NCBI GenBank assembly: GCA_009746045.1
Contig: RPFO01000104.1
Coordinates: forward strand, 1,117,076-1,181,075
DNA: 64,000 bases
Source of the DNA: Mesostigma viride
Taxonomy: Eukaryota > Streptophyta > Mesostigmatophyceae > Mesostigmatales > Mesostigmataceae
Direction: 5' to 3'
Within the stretch, counting starts at the first letter, position 1, and every line of letters begins with the position of its first letter. Below the pieces are notes generated by a model. The model had not been told where the DNA came from. It was given only the letters and a program-made list of their open reading frames with translations, and ran no database searches. The translations under genes were made by a program, and so were the position numbers. Below are positions 9,837 to 20,130 of the stretch, in pieces.

Positions 9837-10685
9837 AAAATCCTTCCAAGGATGTAGGGGTTCCATTACTGTGAACCTGGACCATGAATCTTTTAGGATC
9901 AGGTAGGGTTGGACATCTTTGTTGATGTGCATCACATCCCCCACTATCATGCCCCTAGTGGTGGAAGGAGTTGCAGTATGCCATTTTTGAGGTTTGGGGC
10001 TATTGAACTGACATTCTTGACAGTGTTGTCTAGCCAGTTTTACTGCATTCCTGAGTTGTTTTCCCATGCTACTACCCCCCAGCCGTCTGGCCAGTTCCTC
10101 AGCCACTGTTTCATGACCCATGGCTAGGTGCAGCTGATGAGCAAGCTCCTTGATATCTATGGAGTTGTCAACAGTAGGGGTTAGTGCTTTTATGTAAGGT
10201 TCCAGGACAGGGTGTTGGGAGGACAGTAAGGTTGCTGCCTCAAAATCAATTATGCCCTGGCTGCCATCCCCAATGGTAATAATGAGATCATCATCCTCAG
10301 AGTAAGCAAGGTGAGAGAACTCACATTGTTTTTGGTAGCGAGTCCTGTTGCACCGGCTGCCTGGAGGTCCCAGGGGATGACGTGCGTGCCAGCAACCCGG
10401 GCAGAGATCAACGTCTGTGTGCAGGGAGTCGTTGTTGGGGCAATGGTTCCTGTCATGCCCCCTCTGGAAGCACCTCAGGCACCGTATGCCAGGGTTTCCA
10501 GGTTGGTTGTTGTTGTTGTTGTTATTGTTGCCCTGCTGGGACCGATTGTTGTTGTGGTTATGGCCCTGCTGGGGCCTGTTGTTGTTGTTGTTGTGGCCCT
10601 GTTGGGACCTGTTGTTGTTATTGTTGCTGCATGTTGTTGTTGTTGTTAACAATTGGGGTTGCCATGCAGGGGCACACGGTGCCAC
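9819..10685 (-). pseudogene. Zinc knuckle, integrase HHCC domain and start of integrase core, LTR element 1
   Basis: Starts with Asn/Gln repeats encoded by a (TTG)n-type tract, then a Cys-rich knuckle (CLRCFQRGHDRNHC, CX2CX4-6HX4C-like) and a second Cys/His cluster. The integrase zinc domain follows (H-x3-GH and CQEC), then GDVMHI with the first catalytic Asp and SWSRFT. It is in the -1 frame relative to gag and overlaps gag by 40 bp (10646-10685), so gag-pol expression by -1 frameshifting is possible; I see no classical slippery heptamer in the overlap. The frame runs out where the inverted segment begins. Confidence 0.75.
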
Positions 10686-13102
10686 GTGTTGCCACGCCCC
10701 TGAGAGCCACTGCCCCCTTGGTGGGAGGACTTGTGGGTCTTGGGTGCCCCCCCCTGGCTGGCCCCCCCCTTGCGCTTGTGGCCTTGGACACCCTGGACCT
10801 TGGGGTCCTGGGCCTGGGGGTTGCCAGTTCCCAGGGGGTCCACTGCCTCCTCGATATAGAGCATGGCAGCTCTGAAGTTATCCCAGAGGGACTTGAGGCC
10901 TGTAAGCAGGGTAGCCAGGACAGAGGGTTGCAAATTAGCTTTTGTTAGCCAGGTGTGGATGAGATACCTTGGTTGGAGCTTGAGAAGCTCAAGGTCTTTT
11001 TCTATCATCACCCTGTATGTTTTTGCATCCCCAGAGAGGTTATTCTTGTTCACCTTATAAGCAGTCAGCCAGTTGAAACGTTCTACTGCTTCCATATGGT
11101 TGTTGGTAAGCACTAGTTGTTTCAGATCAGTGATAAAGGTAGGCCACTGTTCAATGGCTGCTTCAGGTGTCAGGGTGCGTTCCTGATAGGTTTGTATCAA
11201 TGCTCTAATTGCAGGAGATGATTGGTGAAAGGTGGATGAGGCTCTGAGAGCCTTAAACTGATGCCTAAGGTTTAGGCCTTCCATCCCATACTCCAGAGCA
11301 AAGACAAACTGTTTGGCATGTTCAATGGTATGTCCCTCAGGTAAGCCAGCAATATTGATCTTTGATTCCTTTTTGTGAGGGTTATACACACCTGTTGGAG
11401 GGGGGTTGGCCCTCAAGAAGACATCGGTGGCATGCTGGAGGCGAGCAGGGTCCAGGTTGATGGTCCCACGCTCGTACCGGGACATCAGGGCGCGCAGGCC
11501 CTCCACAGTTTGCAGCTGGTTAGCTGTTAACTGCTGGTCATGCAATGAGGCCAGCTGAGCCTGTAGTATGGCAAGCTGTTCTTGTATGTCCCCTGCCCTT
11601 GGGGTGGCCTCAGCAGGTTGAGTGGGTGCCCTGGGCACCTCTGGACCTCCCCCCAGGGCCTCCTGGGGTCCTGGCACCCCCCCCTGGGTGGGGAGGGGGC
11701 CCCAACCCACAGGGCGAACCTGGGGTGGTGGGGGAGGGGGAGGGGGGGCCGTGGAGGCCCGGGGGGAGGCCGGGGGGGTCCGGGGGACCCCGCTAGGGCC
11801 AGCCCCAGCGGTGGAGGGGCGGGCAGGGGTGTCTGCCGCCGCTCTCCTCGCTGCCTCCTCCTTGAGGAGCCTTTTCATCTCCTTGCGAATCTCATGTTCT
11901 TTGAGGGCAGCCTGAAAGGCCGCCTCATCCGTAGGAATGTCAGGGAGGGGGTCTCCCATGATCAGAGCATCCCGGACAGGGCAGTCCGTGCTCTTCCCCT
12001 GCCTCTGGCCCAGGACCAGCAGGCCCTCCTTGTACTGCAAGGGTGGGTGAGGGGAGGGTCCCTTGGTGGTTTCCAGCGGGGGGGCAGCTTCAGCTACCAC
12101 CCCATGCTTAGCCAATATGGCCTCCGTTACCCTGGCTTGGGTCACGGACTCCATGGCTTTAAAATGGGCTGACCGCGCAAGCGCGGCCAGGTCTTGACCA
12201 TCCGAGTATTCCAACGGATAATCAGCATTGGTGAGAAGGTCGCGTAGCCGCTGAGTTGCCTCGCGGTACGCCGCCGCCATCGCCTGGTGGGTTGCCAGGC
12301 GACGGGCGGCCTCCTCCTCGTATTCCTGCCGCTTGGCGGCGAGCCGAAAAGCCGTCTCGCGACGGACCTCCCGGTCTCGCTGCCTCGCTCGGCGTTCTTC
12401 GTTGGCCACCAGCGCGGCCTGCTCCACCGCCAGGAGCGCTGGGGTGAGGGTTATCTCAGTCTCCCCGTCGGGAAGACTGGCAGTATCTGAGACCTCATCA
12501 TCGGACATTTGTTGTCCTCCGATGGGCTCAACGGGTCTACGCACCACCCGCGCGAGCTTTATGCTTTCCATCTCCTTCTTCTTTCGAAGAAGGGAAGAAG
12601 GTCGCCCAAACTGAAGCTCGATGTGATTGTGCCCCTGGGCGAATGGGACACGAAGATCAGACGTGGCGGGGCGAAACGTGATCGCCCCGTCCGGCGCCAC
12701 AGAAGCCGTTTGGCGGGGCATGAGCTCCCGAATGGTCGGCAGCTGAGGGCCGAACTGGGGAGCCTCGGTGGGGTTGGCCGCCGAGGGCTCCGCAGCCATG
12801 GCTGCTCCAGCCGTGGTTTCGGCTGTTGCAGCCGCCGGAGTCGAGGGTAAGCCGGTCTCCCGGGGGGGAGCTGTCTCGTCCTCCGGCTTCTCAGGGGAGG
12901 GGGGTAGGTCGGTCGGCCTTGCGGCCGCCGTCCCCTCCTCCTGGCAGACATTGTTGTTCTTTTTGTTTTTCTTCTTTTTCTTTGAAATAGCCGCATCCCC
13001 AGCCGGCTTCTGATTGTTATCCTTGGGCATCCGCTGATCCTGCCCGTCATCTTCATCGTTAAAGTTCAGCTTCTTCGAGGCGTTCTTGTTAGAGATAGCC
13101 AT
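10646..13102 (-). CDS. Gag of LTR element 1
   Basis: 818 codons from an ATG at 13102, only 19 bp inside the 5' LTR. N-terminal third is charged and Lys-rich with a poly-Lys block; the middle has long Glu/Arg/Ala-rich, probably coiled-coil helices (residues about 230-330) and a Pro-rich hinge. The C-terminal 280 residues carry the helical capsid-like part, ending in a Gly/Ser/Gln-rich tail. The zinc knuckle is encoded in the overlapping downstream frame. The product would assemble virus-like particles. The frame is intact although pol is broken. It is longer than typical copia Gag proteins. Confidence 0.75.
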   Translation of the reverse strand: MAISNKNASKKLNFNDEDDGQDQRMPKDNNQKPAGDAAISKKKKKNKKNNNVCQEEGTAAARPTDLPPSPEKPEDETAPPRETGLPSTPAAATAETTAGAAMAAEPSAANPTEAPQFGPQLPTIRELMPRQTASVAPDGAITFRPATSDLRVPFAQGHNHIELQFGRPSSLLRKKKEMESIKLARVVRRPVEPIGGQQMSDDEVSDTASLPDGETEITLTPALLAVEQAALVANEERRARQRDREVRRETAFRLAAKRQEYEEEAARRLATHQAMAAAYREATQRLRDLLTNADYPLEYSDGQDLAALARSAHFKAMESVTQARVTEAILAKHGVVAEAAPPLETTKGPSPHPPLQYKEGLLVLGQRQGKSTDCPVRDALIMGDPLPDIPTDEAAFQAALKEHEIRKEMKRLLKEEAARRAAADTPARPSTAGAGPSGVPRTPPASPRASTAPPPPPPPPQVRPVGWGPLPTQGGVPGPQEALGGGPEVPRAPTQPAEATPRAGDIQEQLAILQAQLASLHDQQLTANQLQTVEGLRALMSRYERGTINLDPARLQHATDVFLRANPPPTGVYNPHKKESKINIAGLPEGHTIEHAKQFVFALEYGMEGLNLRHQFKALRASSTFHQSSPAIRALIQTYQERTLTPEAAIEQWPTFITDLKQLVLTNNHMEAVERFNWLTAYKVNKNNLSGDAKTYRVMIEKDLELLKLQPRYLIHTWLTKANLQPSVLATLLTGLKSLWDNFRAAMLYIEEAVDPLGTGNPQAQDPKVQGVQGHKRKGGASQGGAPKTHKSSHQGGSGSQGRGNTWHRVPLHGNPNC

Positions 13103-13121
13103 TGGTAGCGAATAAAATTCA

Positions 13122-13602
13122 AGTTAGAATACGAACGACCGACTTGGTACAATGCTTGAGAACACAGAGTGCTGAGAGCAATGAATTGCTTGGTTCATTA
13201 GAAAATAGGTTTACCCTTTATCAACGTTCCTCTCACTGGCTGCGCCGCCAGTGACCGTTGGGTGCAGACCGTTGGCCCGAGGCCGCACGATGACAGGTAG
13301 CAGTCTAGTCACTGCATCGTGCGATCACAGATCAATGCACAATGCAGTACGGTCCCTATCTAGGATACTCTAGTACCGTCCAATGACAGGACACTACGTA
13401 TACTGGGTACTGACATCTGTCACGTACCCCAGTACCCAAAGTACCTATCTAGGGAAACGTATGCGACTCGACTAGCATTCCTATCTGCATAGCCCACGTG
13501 GTATTTATATTCACATACCAACGTAGGTTTACAAGGCTTATTCATACGTTGTATTCACAATGCCTTTGAGACTTAGTCTACAGCAAAGCATGGAGACTAA
13601 CT
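13122..13602 (-). repeat. 5' LTR of LTR element 1
   Basis: 481 bp with AGTTAG...CTAACT ends, flanked on the right by the GCCAG duplication (13603-13607). On the minus strand it contains a TATA-type box at 13502-13509 and a TGTAA motif nearby, consistent with LTR promoter and polyadenylation roles. Confidence 0.92.
13502..13509 (-). promoter_or_regulatory. TATA-type box in 5' LTR of element 1
   Basis: Reads TATAAATA on the minus strand, about 400 bp upstream of the gag ATG and followed by the rest of the LTR as a transcribed R/U5 region. Placement fits an LTR promoter; no start site can be read directly. Confidence 0.45.
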
Positions 13603-13789
13603 GCCAGGGCCAACAGATTTGAATAAATGGTTCATAATGCATTATATGTGTCTCGAACCCCGTGTGCACCGTACCCCCCTGAGGGGGGTGCTATTTATAG
13701 CAGGTGTAGGGCATGGATATGTGACCAACCAAATTTCCTAAACATTATTTGATATAGAAGCATGCTTGGTTCCAAGGGTGGGCCAGAAA

Positions 13790-14242
13790 AAGTTATTTGG
13801 CTAGTTACTGCCAGGCGCACAAAGATACCCAAACTCAGTCCGTTCTGGCGGTTCCAGTTGACACAATTGAAGGGTTAATGCCTGCTTCACGGTCAGAACA
13901 ACCCCCAAAACTGCGATTTTACAGCCGCTATCATGAATTCTATTTCATTCCACGCGACCAAAAAAATCAGATTACCCGCCCCCCCATGCCGACGGCATAT
14001 AAAAACAACAGCGATATTGTAAACCAGCTTATTTCCGCCACAAACTAACATCATAAACTCATCGCCTTTTAGATTCGAGTAAATTTTTCGCATTTCGCCT
14101 GCCCTAGTGTGGTAGTTTCGCCTGAACGCAGTCGCCATGGCCTCTTCTGCGAGGGATGCGCGCACCGTGCACGTGAAATTTGTGACCTTCGGTTCCGGCG
14201 CGAATTTTTTGGCGCCAAAAAATTCGGGGGTGTCACGTCCCC
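13790..14242. mobile_element. Fragment of a TTAA-type repeat, right end at 14242
   Basis: The last 50 bp resemble the right end of the complete element at 50953-53128: a GCGAATTTTTTGGCGC-like block, then CACGTCCCC directly before TTAA (14243-14246). Both also share a GCGATATTG...AAACC stretch and a CCATGGCC(A/T)CTTC(C/T)GCGAGG block. I found no matching left end, so this is a truncated or interrupted copy. No ORF of note. Confidence 0.5.
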
Positions 14243-14244
14243 TT

Positions 14245-14566
14245 AATAAAAATACCCATATACCTTGCATATACCCGGAAAAGCCGAACCTTGGTCCAAA
14301 ATGGAAGATAGGGGTCGAAATCGGTCGGAATCCGATACCGTACATTCTGGGCAAAAAATTAATTACAACTAATTCGCCAAAAGGTACCTTTCTGCTAAGG
14401 TGGACCGGTTAATAAAAATACCCATTTACCCCGAAAAGCCGAACCTTGGTCCAAAATGGAAGATAGGGGTCGAAGTAGGTCGGAATCCGATACCGTACAT
14501 TCTGGGCAAAAAATTAATTACAATTAATTCGCCAAAAGGTACCTTTCTGCTGCGGTGGACCGGTTT
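14245..14566. repeat. Two-unit tandem duplication (about 160 bp each)
   Basis: Both units start with a TAATAAAAATACCCAT block and end with GGTGGACCGGT (near 14409 and 14566). They differ by a few bases and a short indel near the start. Function unknown. Confidence 0.75.
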
Positions 14567-14773
14567 CTCGCCAATAGCGTCATATGTAGCTGATGTGAAC
14601 ACCCGCGCCGGGCACTTTTCCCACAGCCGGCTGTAAACGAACCGCTGGACACTGGACAGAGGCTGACGCTGAAAAGTCGTTTCCTTATCTCTGCTGCCCA
14701 TAGGCGGCGTGGCAACAAAACAACAGCGAAGGTGAACCTTGGGGGAAAACACCGAAAACAAGGAGGCGTGGGT

Positions 14774-14817
14774 AACAACAAGAACAAGAACAACAGCAAC
14801 AACAACAACAACAACGA

Positions 14818-14852
<35 letters not shown>

Positions 14853-14965
14853 TCGGTGTAAAACTGGCTTTTGGTTCTCAATTCTCAAATTCTCAGAGGG
14901 CGGGGGCACTGCGGGGGCTGAGGTCAACATCATCATCATCAACAACAACAACAACAACAACGCGA
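14774..14965. repeat. AAC/ACA-rich trinucleotide microsatellite with a CAT patch
   Basis: Runs of (AAC)n at about 14776-14852 and 14940-14960, with (CAT)n just before the second run. The long Asn, Thr or Val translations across it are artefacts of the repeat. Confidence 0.85.
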
Positions 14966-14966
14966 C

Positions 14967-15540
14967 TGCGCGATTGCCAAGTGCCAGGGCACGCCATCGT
15001 CTGCTAGGGCCTCTCAACCCCCCACATTTCCGCGAGAAAACGTGGGAACTAGTTGGCGCCAAAAGGGAACCACCCAGCTGCGAGGCAGCATCCGGGCAAT
15101 ATTGCGGGGAAAGATGGCCGGGGTGTGCTCATCGACCTTCCTGACTATTGCGTACTTGGCTATCCTCCAAGGCATATTGGTCGTGGTAAGCTTGCTGACG
15201 ACATCATTGAGGATCCATTTTTTTTTTTTTACCGGGCTCTCTCGTGCCGCGCTAGTGATCCGACAGTGATATTGATATGATATATTAGGGGCTTTAGCTT
15301 CCCGCCTTTGTTTTAATTTCGGTACCCACTGTTTCAGTATTCAGATCACATATAGTAGCCACGTTTTCACAGCTTCTGTAACAACGTCAGCACAGCTTCT
15401 GTCGATCGTGCAGTAATTCGGCATTTATGATATAATGCCGGATTGAAAGCGAAGAGATGGTAAAGGGGGATCATGCATGTTATAAAACCTTTTTACATTA
15501 CGATACTTCTAGATCTTCATGGACCATATTAGTAGGGCAT
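14967..15540. other. Interval before the satellite; no gene seen
   Basis: AT-rich in its second half, with a T-run at about 15218-15229. Short ORFs only. The satellite begins abruptly at about 15538. Confidence 0.35.
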
Positions 15541-18500
15541 GCGTGGACGATAGGAATTATAGCACCGGCGGGCTTCAAAGTGCCGGACGGCAGGCGGTAC
15601 CACCATTCCGTGGCAGCTTGGCTCAGTTTGCTACCGGCTGGCACACGTTTTCAGTGAATTTTGGGCTCCAGATTTAAATGCAGCGTGCGGTTTGAGGCAG
15701 GGGAAAACATGCGTGGACGATAGGAATTATAGCACCGGCGGGCTTCAAAGTGCCGGACGGCAGGCGGTACCACCATTCCGTGGCAGCTTGGCCCAGTTTG
15801 CTACCGGCTGGCACACGTTTTCAGTGAATTTTGGGCTCCAGATTTAAATGCAACGTGCGGTTTGAGGCAGGGGAAAACATGCGTGGACGATAGGAATTAT
15901 AGCACCGGCGGGCTTCAAAGTGCCGGACGGCAGGCGGTACCACCATTCCGTGGCAGCTTGGCCCAGTTTGCTACCGGCTGGCACACGTTTTCAGTGAATT
16001 TTGGGCTCCAGATTTAAATGCAACGTGCGGTTTGAGGCAGGGGAAAACATGCGTGGACGATAGGAATTATAGCACCGGCGGGCTTCAAAGTGCCGGACGG
16101 CAGGCGGTACCACCATTCCGTGGCAGCTTGGCCCAGTTTGCTACCGGCTGGCACACGTTTTCAGTGAATTTTGGGCTCCAGATTTAAATGCAACGTGCGG
16201 TTTGAGGCAGGGGAAAACATGCGTGGACGATAGGAATTATAGCACCGGCGGGCTTCAAAGTGCCGGACGGCAGGCGGTACCACCATTCCGTGGCAGCTTG
16301 GCCCAGTTTGCTACCGGCTGGCACACGTTTTCAGTGAATTTTGGGCTCCAGATTTAAATGCAACGTGCGGTTTGAGGCAGGGGAAAACATGCGTGGACGA
16401 TAGGAATTATAGCACCGGCGGGCTTCAAAGTGCCGGACGGCAGGCGGTACCACCATTCCGTGGCAGCTTGGCCCAGTTTGCTACCGGCTGGCACACGTTT
16501 TCAGTGAATTTTGGGCTCCAGATTTAAATGCAACGTGCGGTTTGAGGCAGGGGAAAACATGCGTGGACGATAGGAATTATAGCACCGGCGGGCTTCAAAG
16601 TGCCGGACGGCAGGCGGTACCACCATTCCGTGGCAGCTTGGCCCAGTTTGCTACCGGCTGGCACACGTTTTCAGTGAATTTTGGGCTCCAGATTTAAATG
16701 CAACGTGCGGTTTGAGGCAGGGGAAAACATGCGTGGACGATAGGAATTATAGCACCGGCGGGCTTCAAAGTGCCGGACGGCAGGCGGTACCACCATTCCG
16801 TGGCAGCTTGGCCCAGTTTGCTACCGGCTGGCACACGTTTTCAGTGAATTTTGGGCTCCAGATTTAAATGCAACGTGCGGTTTGAGGCAGGGGAAAACAT
16901 GCGTGGACGATAGGAATTATAGCACCGGCGGGCTTCAAAGTGCCGGACGGCAGGCGGTACCACCATTCCGTGGCAGCTTGGCCCAGTTTGCTACCGGCTG
17001 GCACACGTTTTCAGTGAATTTTGGGCTCCAGATTTAAATGCAACGTGCGGTTTGAGGCAGGGGAAAACATGCGTGGACGATAGGAATTATAGCACCGGCG
17101 GGCTTCAAAGTGCCGGACGGCAGGCGGTACCACCATTCCGTGGCAGCTTGGCCCAGTTTGCTACCGGCTGGCACACGTTTTCAGTGAATTTTGGGCTCCA
17201 GATTTAAATGCAACGTGCGGTTTGAGGCAGGGGAAAACATGCGTGGACGATAGGAATTATAGCACCGGCGGGCTTCAAAGTGCCGGACGGCAGGCGGTAC
17301 CACCATTCCGTGGCAGCTTGGCCCAGTTTGCTACCGGCTGGCACACGTTTTCAGTGAATTTTGGGCTCCAGATTTAAATGCAACGTGCGGTTTGAGGCAG
17401 GGGAAAACATGCGTGGACGATAGGAATTATAGCACCGGCGGGCTTCAAAGTGCCGGACGGCAGGCGGTACCACCATTCCGTGGCAGCTTGGCCCAGTTTG
17501 CTACCGGCTGGCACACGTTTTCAGTGAATTTTGGGCTCCAGATTTAAATGCAACGTGCGGTTTGAGGCAGGGGAAAACATGCGTGGACGATAGGAATTAT
17601 AGCACCGGCGGGCTTCAAAGTGCCGGACGGCAGGCGGTACCACCATTCCGTGGCAGCTTGGCCCAGTTTGCTACCGGCTGGCACACGTTTTCAGTGAATT
17701 TTGGGCTCCAGATTTAAATGCAACGTGCGGTTTGAGGCAGGGGAAAACATGCGTGGACGATAGGAATTATAGCACCGGCGGGCTTCAAAGTGCCGGACGG
17801 CAGGCGGTACCACCATTCCGTGGCAGCTTGGCCCAGTTTGCTACCGGCTGGCACACGTTTTCAGTGAATTTTGGGCTCCAGATTTAAATGCAACGTGCGG
17901 TTTGAGGCAGGGGAAAACATGCGTGGACGATAGGAATTATAGCACCGGCGGGCTTCAAAGTGCCGGACGGCAGGCGGTACCACCATTCCGTGGCAGCTTG
18001 GCCCAGTTTGCTACCGGCTGGCACACGTTTTCAGTGAATTTTGGGCTCCAGATTTAAATGCAACGTGCGGTTTGAGGCAGGGGAAAACATGCGTGGACGA
18101 TAGGAATTATAGCACCGGCGGGCTTCAAAGTGCCGGACGGCAGGCGGTACCACCATTCCGTGGCAGCTTGGCCCAGTTTGCTACCGGCTGGCACACGTTT
18201 TCAGTGAATTTTGGGCTCCAGATTTAAATGCAACGTGCGGTTTGAGGCAGGGGAAAACATGCGTGGACGATAGGAATTATAGCACCGGCGGGCTTCAAAG
18301 TGCCGGACGGCAGGCGGTACCACCATTCCGTGGCAGCTTGGCCCAGTTTGCTACCGGCTGGCACACGTTTTCAGTGAATTTTGGGCTCCAGATTTAAATG
18401 CAACGTGCGGTTTGAGGCAGGGGAAAACATGCGTGGACGATAGGAATTATAGCACCGGCGGGCTTCAAAGTGCCGGACGGCAGGCGGTACCACCATTCCG

Positions 18501-20020
18501 TGGCAGCTTGGCCCAGTTTGCTACCGGCTGGCACACGTTTTCAGTGAATTTTGGGCTCCAGATTTAAATGCAACGTGCGGTTTGAGGCAGGGGAAAACAT
18601 GCGTGGACGATAGGAATTATAGCACCGGCGGGCTTCAAAGTGCCGGACGGCAGGCGGTACCACCATTCCGTGGCAGCTTGGCCCAGTTTGCTACCGGCTG
18701 GCACACGTTTTCAGTGAATTTTGGGCTCCAGATTTAAATGCAACGTGCGGTTTGAGGCAGGGGAAAACATGCGTGGACGATAGGAATTATAGCACCGGCG
18801 GGCTTCAAAGTGCCGGACGGCAGGCGGTACCACCATTCCGTGGCAGCTTGGCCCAGTTTGCTACCGGCTGGCACACGTTTTCAGTGAATTTTGGGCTCCA
18901 GATTTAAATGCAACGTGCGGTTTGAGGCAGGGGAAAACATGCGTGGACGATAGGAATTATAGCACCGGCGGGCTTCAAAGTGCCGGACGGCAGGCGGTAC
19001 CACCATTCCGTGGCAGCTTGGCCCAGTTTGCTACCGGCTGGCACACGTTTTCAGTGAATTTTGGGCTCCAGATTTAAATGCAACGTGCGGTTTGAGGCAG
19101 GGGAAAACATGCGTGGACGATAGGAATTATAGCACCGGCGGGCTTCAAAGTGCCGGACGGCAGGCGGTACCACCATTCCGTGGCAGCTTGGCCCAGTTTG
19201 CTACCGGCTGGCACACGTTTTCAGTGAATTTTGGGCTCCAGATTTAAATGCAACGTGCGGTTTGAGGCAGGGGAAAACATGCGTGGACGATAGGAATTAT
19301 AGCACCGGCGGGCTTCAAAGTGCCGGACGGCAGGCGGTACCACCATTCCGTGGCAGCTTGGCCCAGTTTGCTACCGGCTGGCACACGTTTTCAGTGAATT
19401 TTGGGCTCCAGATTTAAATGCAACGTGCGGTTTGAGGCAGGGGAAAACATGCGTGGACGATAGGAATTATAGCACCGGCGGGCTTCAAAGTGCCGGACGG
19501 CAGGCGGTACCACCATTCCGTGGCAGCTTGGCCCAGTTTGCTACCGGCTGGCACACGTTTTCAGTGAATTTTGGGCTCCAGATTTAAATGCAACGTGCGG
19601 TTTGAGGCAGGGGAAAACATGCGTGGACGATAGGAATTATAGCACCGGCGGGCTTCAAAGTGCCGGACGGCAGGCGGTACCACCATTCCGTGGCAGCTTG
19701 GCCCAGTTTGCTACCGGCTGGCACACGTTTTCAGTGAATTTTGGGCTCCAGATTTAAATGCAACGTGCGGTTTGAGGCAGGGGAAAACATGCGTGGACGA
19801 TAGGAATTATAGCACCGGCGGGCTTCAAAGTGCCGGACGGCAGGCGGTACCACCATTCCGTGGCAGCTTGGCCCAGTTTGCTACCGGCTGGCACACGTTT
19901 TCAGTGAATTTTGGGCTCCAGATTTAAATGCAACGTGCGGTTTGAGGCAGGGGAAAACATGCGTGGACGATAGGAATTATAGCACCGGCGGGCTTCAAAG
20001 TGCCGGACGGCAGGCGGTAC
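15541..20020. repeat. 170-bp satellite array, 26 full units plus a 60-bp partial unit
   Basis: The unit starting GCGTGGACGATAGG recurs every 170 bp from 15541 to 19961. Unit 1 differs at two positions (GCTCAG for GCCCAG; CAGCG for CAACG); I see no differences among later units. The 27th unit stops at GGTACC and joins the GC-rich leader of a LINE. Each unit holds the palindrome ATTTAAAT. The size resembles nucleosome-length centromeric satellites, but tandem promoter monomers upstream of the LINE are another possibility. There are no spacers, so it is not a CRISPR array. Confidence 0.97.
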
Positions 20021-20030
20021 CGCGAGCGCG

Positions 20031-20082
20031 TTGGGGGGCTGCCGCCCCCCAAACCCCCCGCGTGGGGGGCTCCGCCCCCCAC
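20031..20082. other. Two adjacent strong hairpins in the LINE leader
   Basis: Stem 1 pairs 20031-20039 with 20044-20052 (9 bp, loop TGCC). Stem 2 pairs 20062-20070 with 20074-20082 (9 bp, loop TCC). Both have G6/C6 cores. They lie 50-100 nt upstream of the ATG at 20131 and would form in the RNA. Some LINEs carry structured or self-cleaving 5' leaders; whether these do is not visible from sequence alone. Confidence 0.6.
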
Positions 20083-20130
20083 ACCCCCCGCCCCCCCCCT
20101 CGGTGGCTGCCACGCCTGCCCTGATTGTTC

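Larger units (their letters stand above)
4225..13602 (-). mobile_element. Ty1/copia-like LTR retrotransposon 1 (broken copy)
   Basis: Bounded by 481-bp direct repeats (4225-4705 and 13122-13602) and by a perfect 5-bp target duplication GCCAG at 4220-4224 and 13603-13607. Coding strand is minus: gag at 10646-13102, then zinc knuckle, integrase, protease-like domain, reverse transcriptase and RNase H down to 6778. I found one difference between the LTRs (near 4549 versus 13449), so the insertion is young. Yet pol has several frameshifts and an internal inversion, and a TTAA-type element sits at 4770-6467. No canonical TGG primer-binding site follows the 5' LTR; the gag ATG lies only 19 bp from it. 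Confidence 0.92.

Noticed and set aside
10311-10948. Cys/Val/Leu-rich plus-strand ORFs
   Set aside because: Antisense to the Asn/Gln-coding TTG-type tract of element 1 pol.
15541-20020. CRISPR array
   Set aside because: Repeats are contiguous 170-bp units with no variable spacers and no cas genes.
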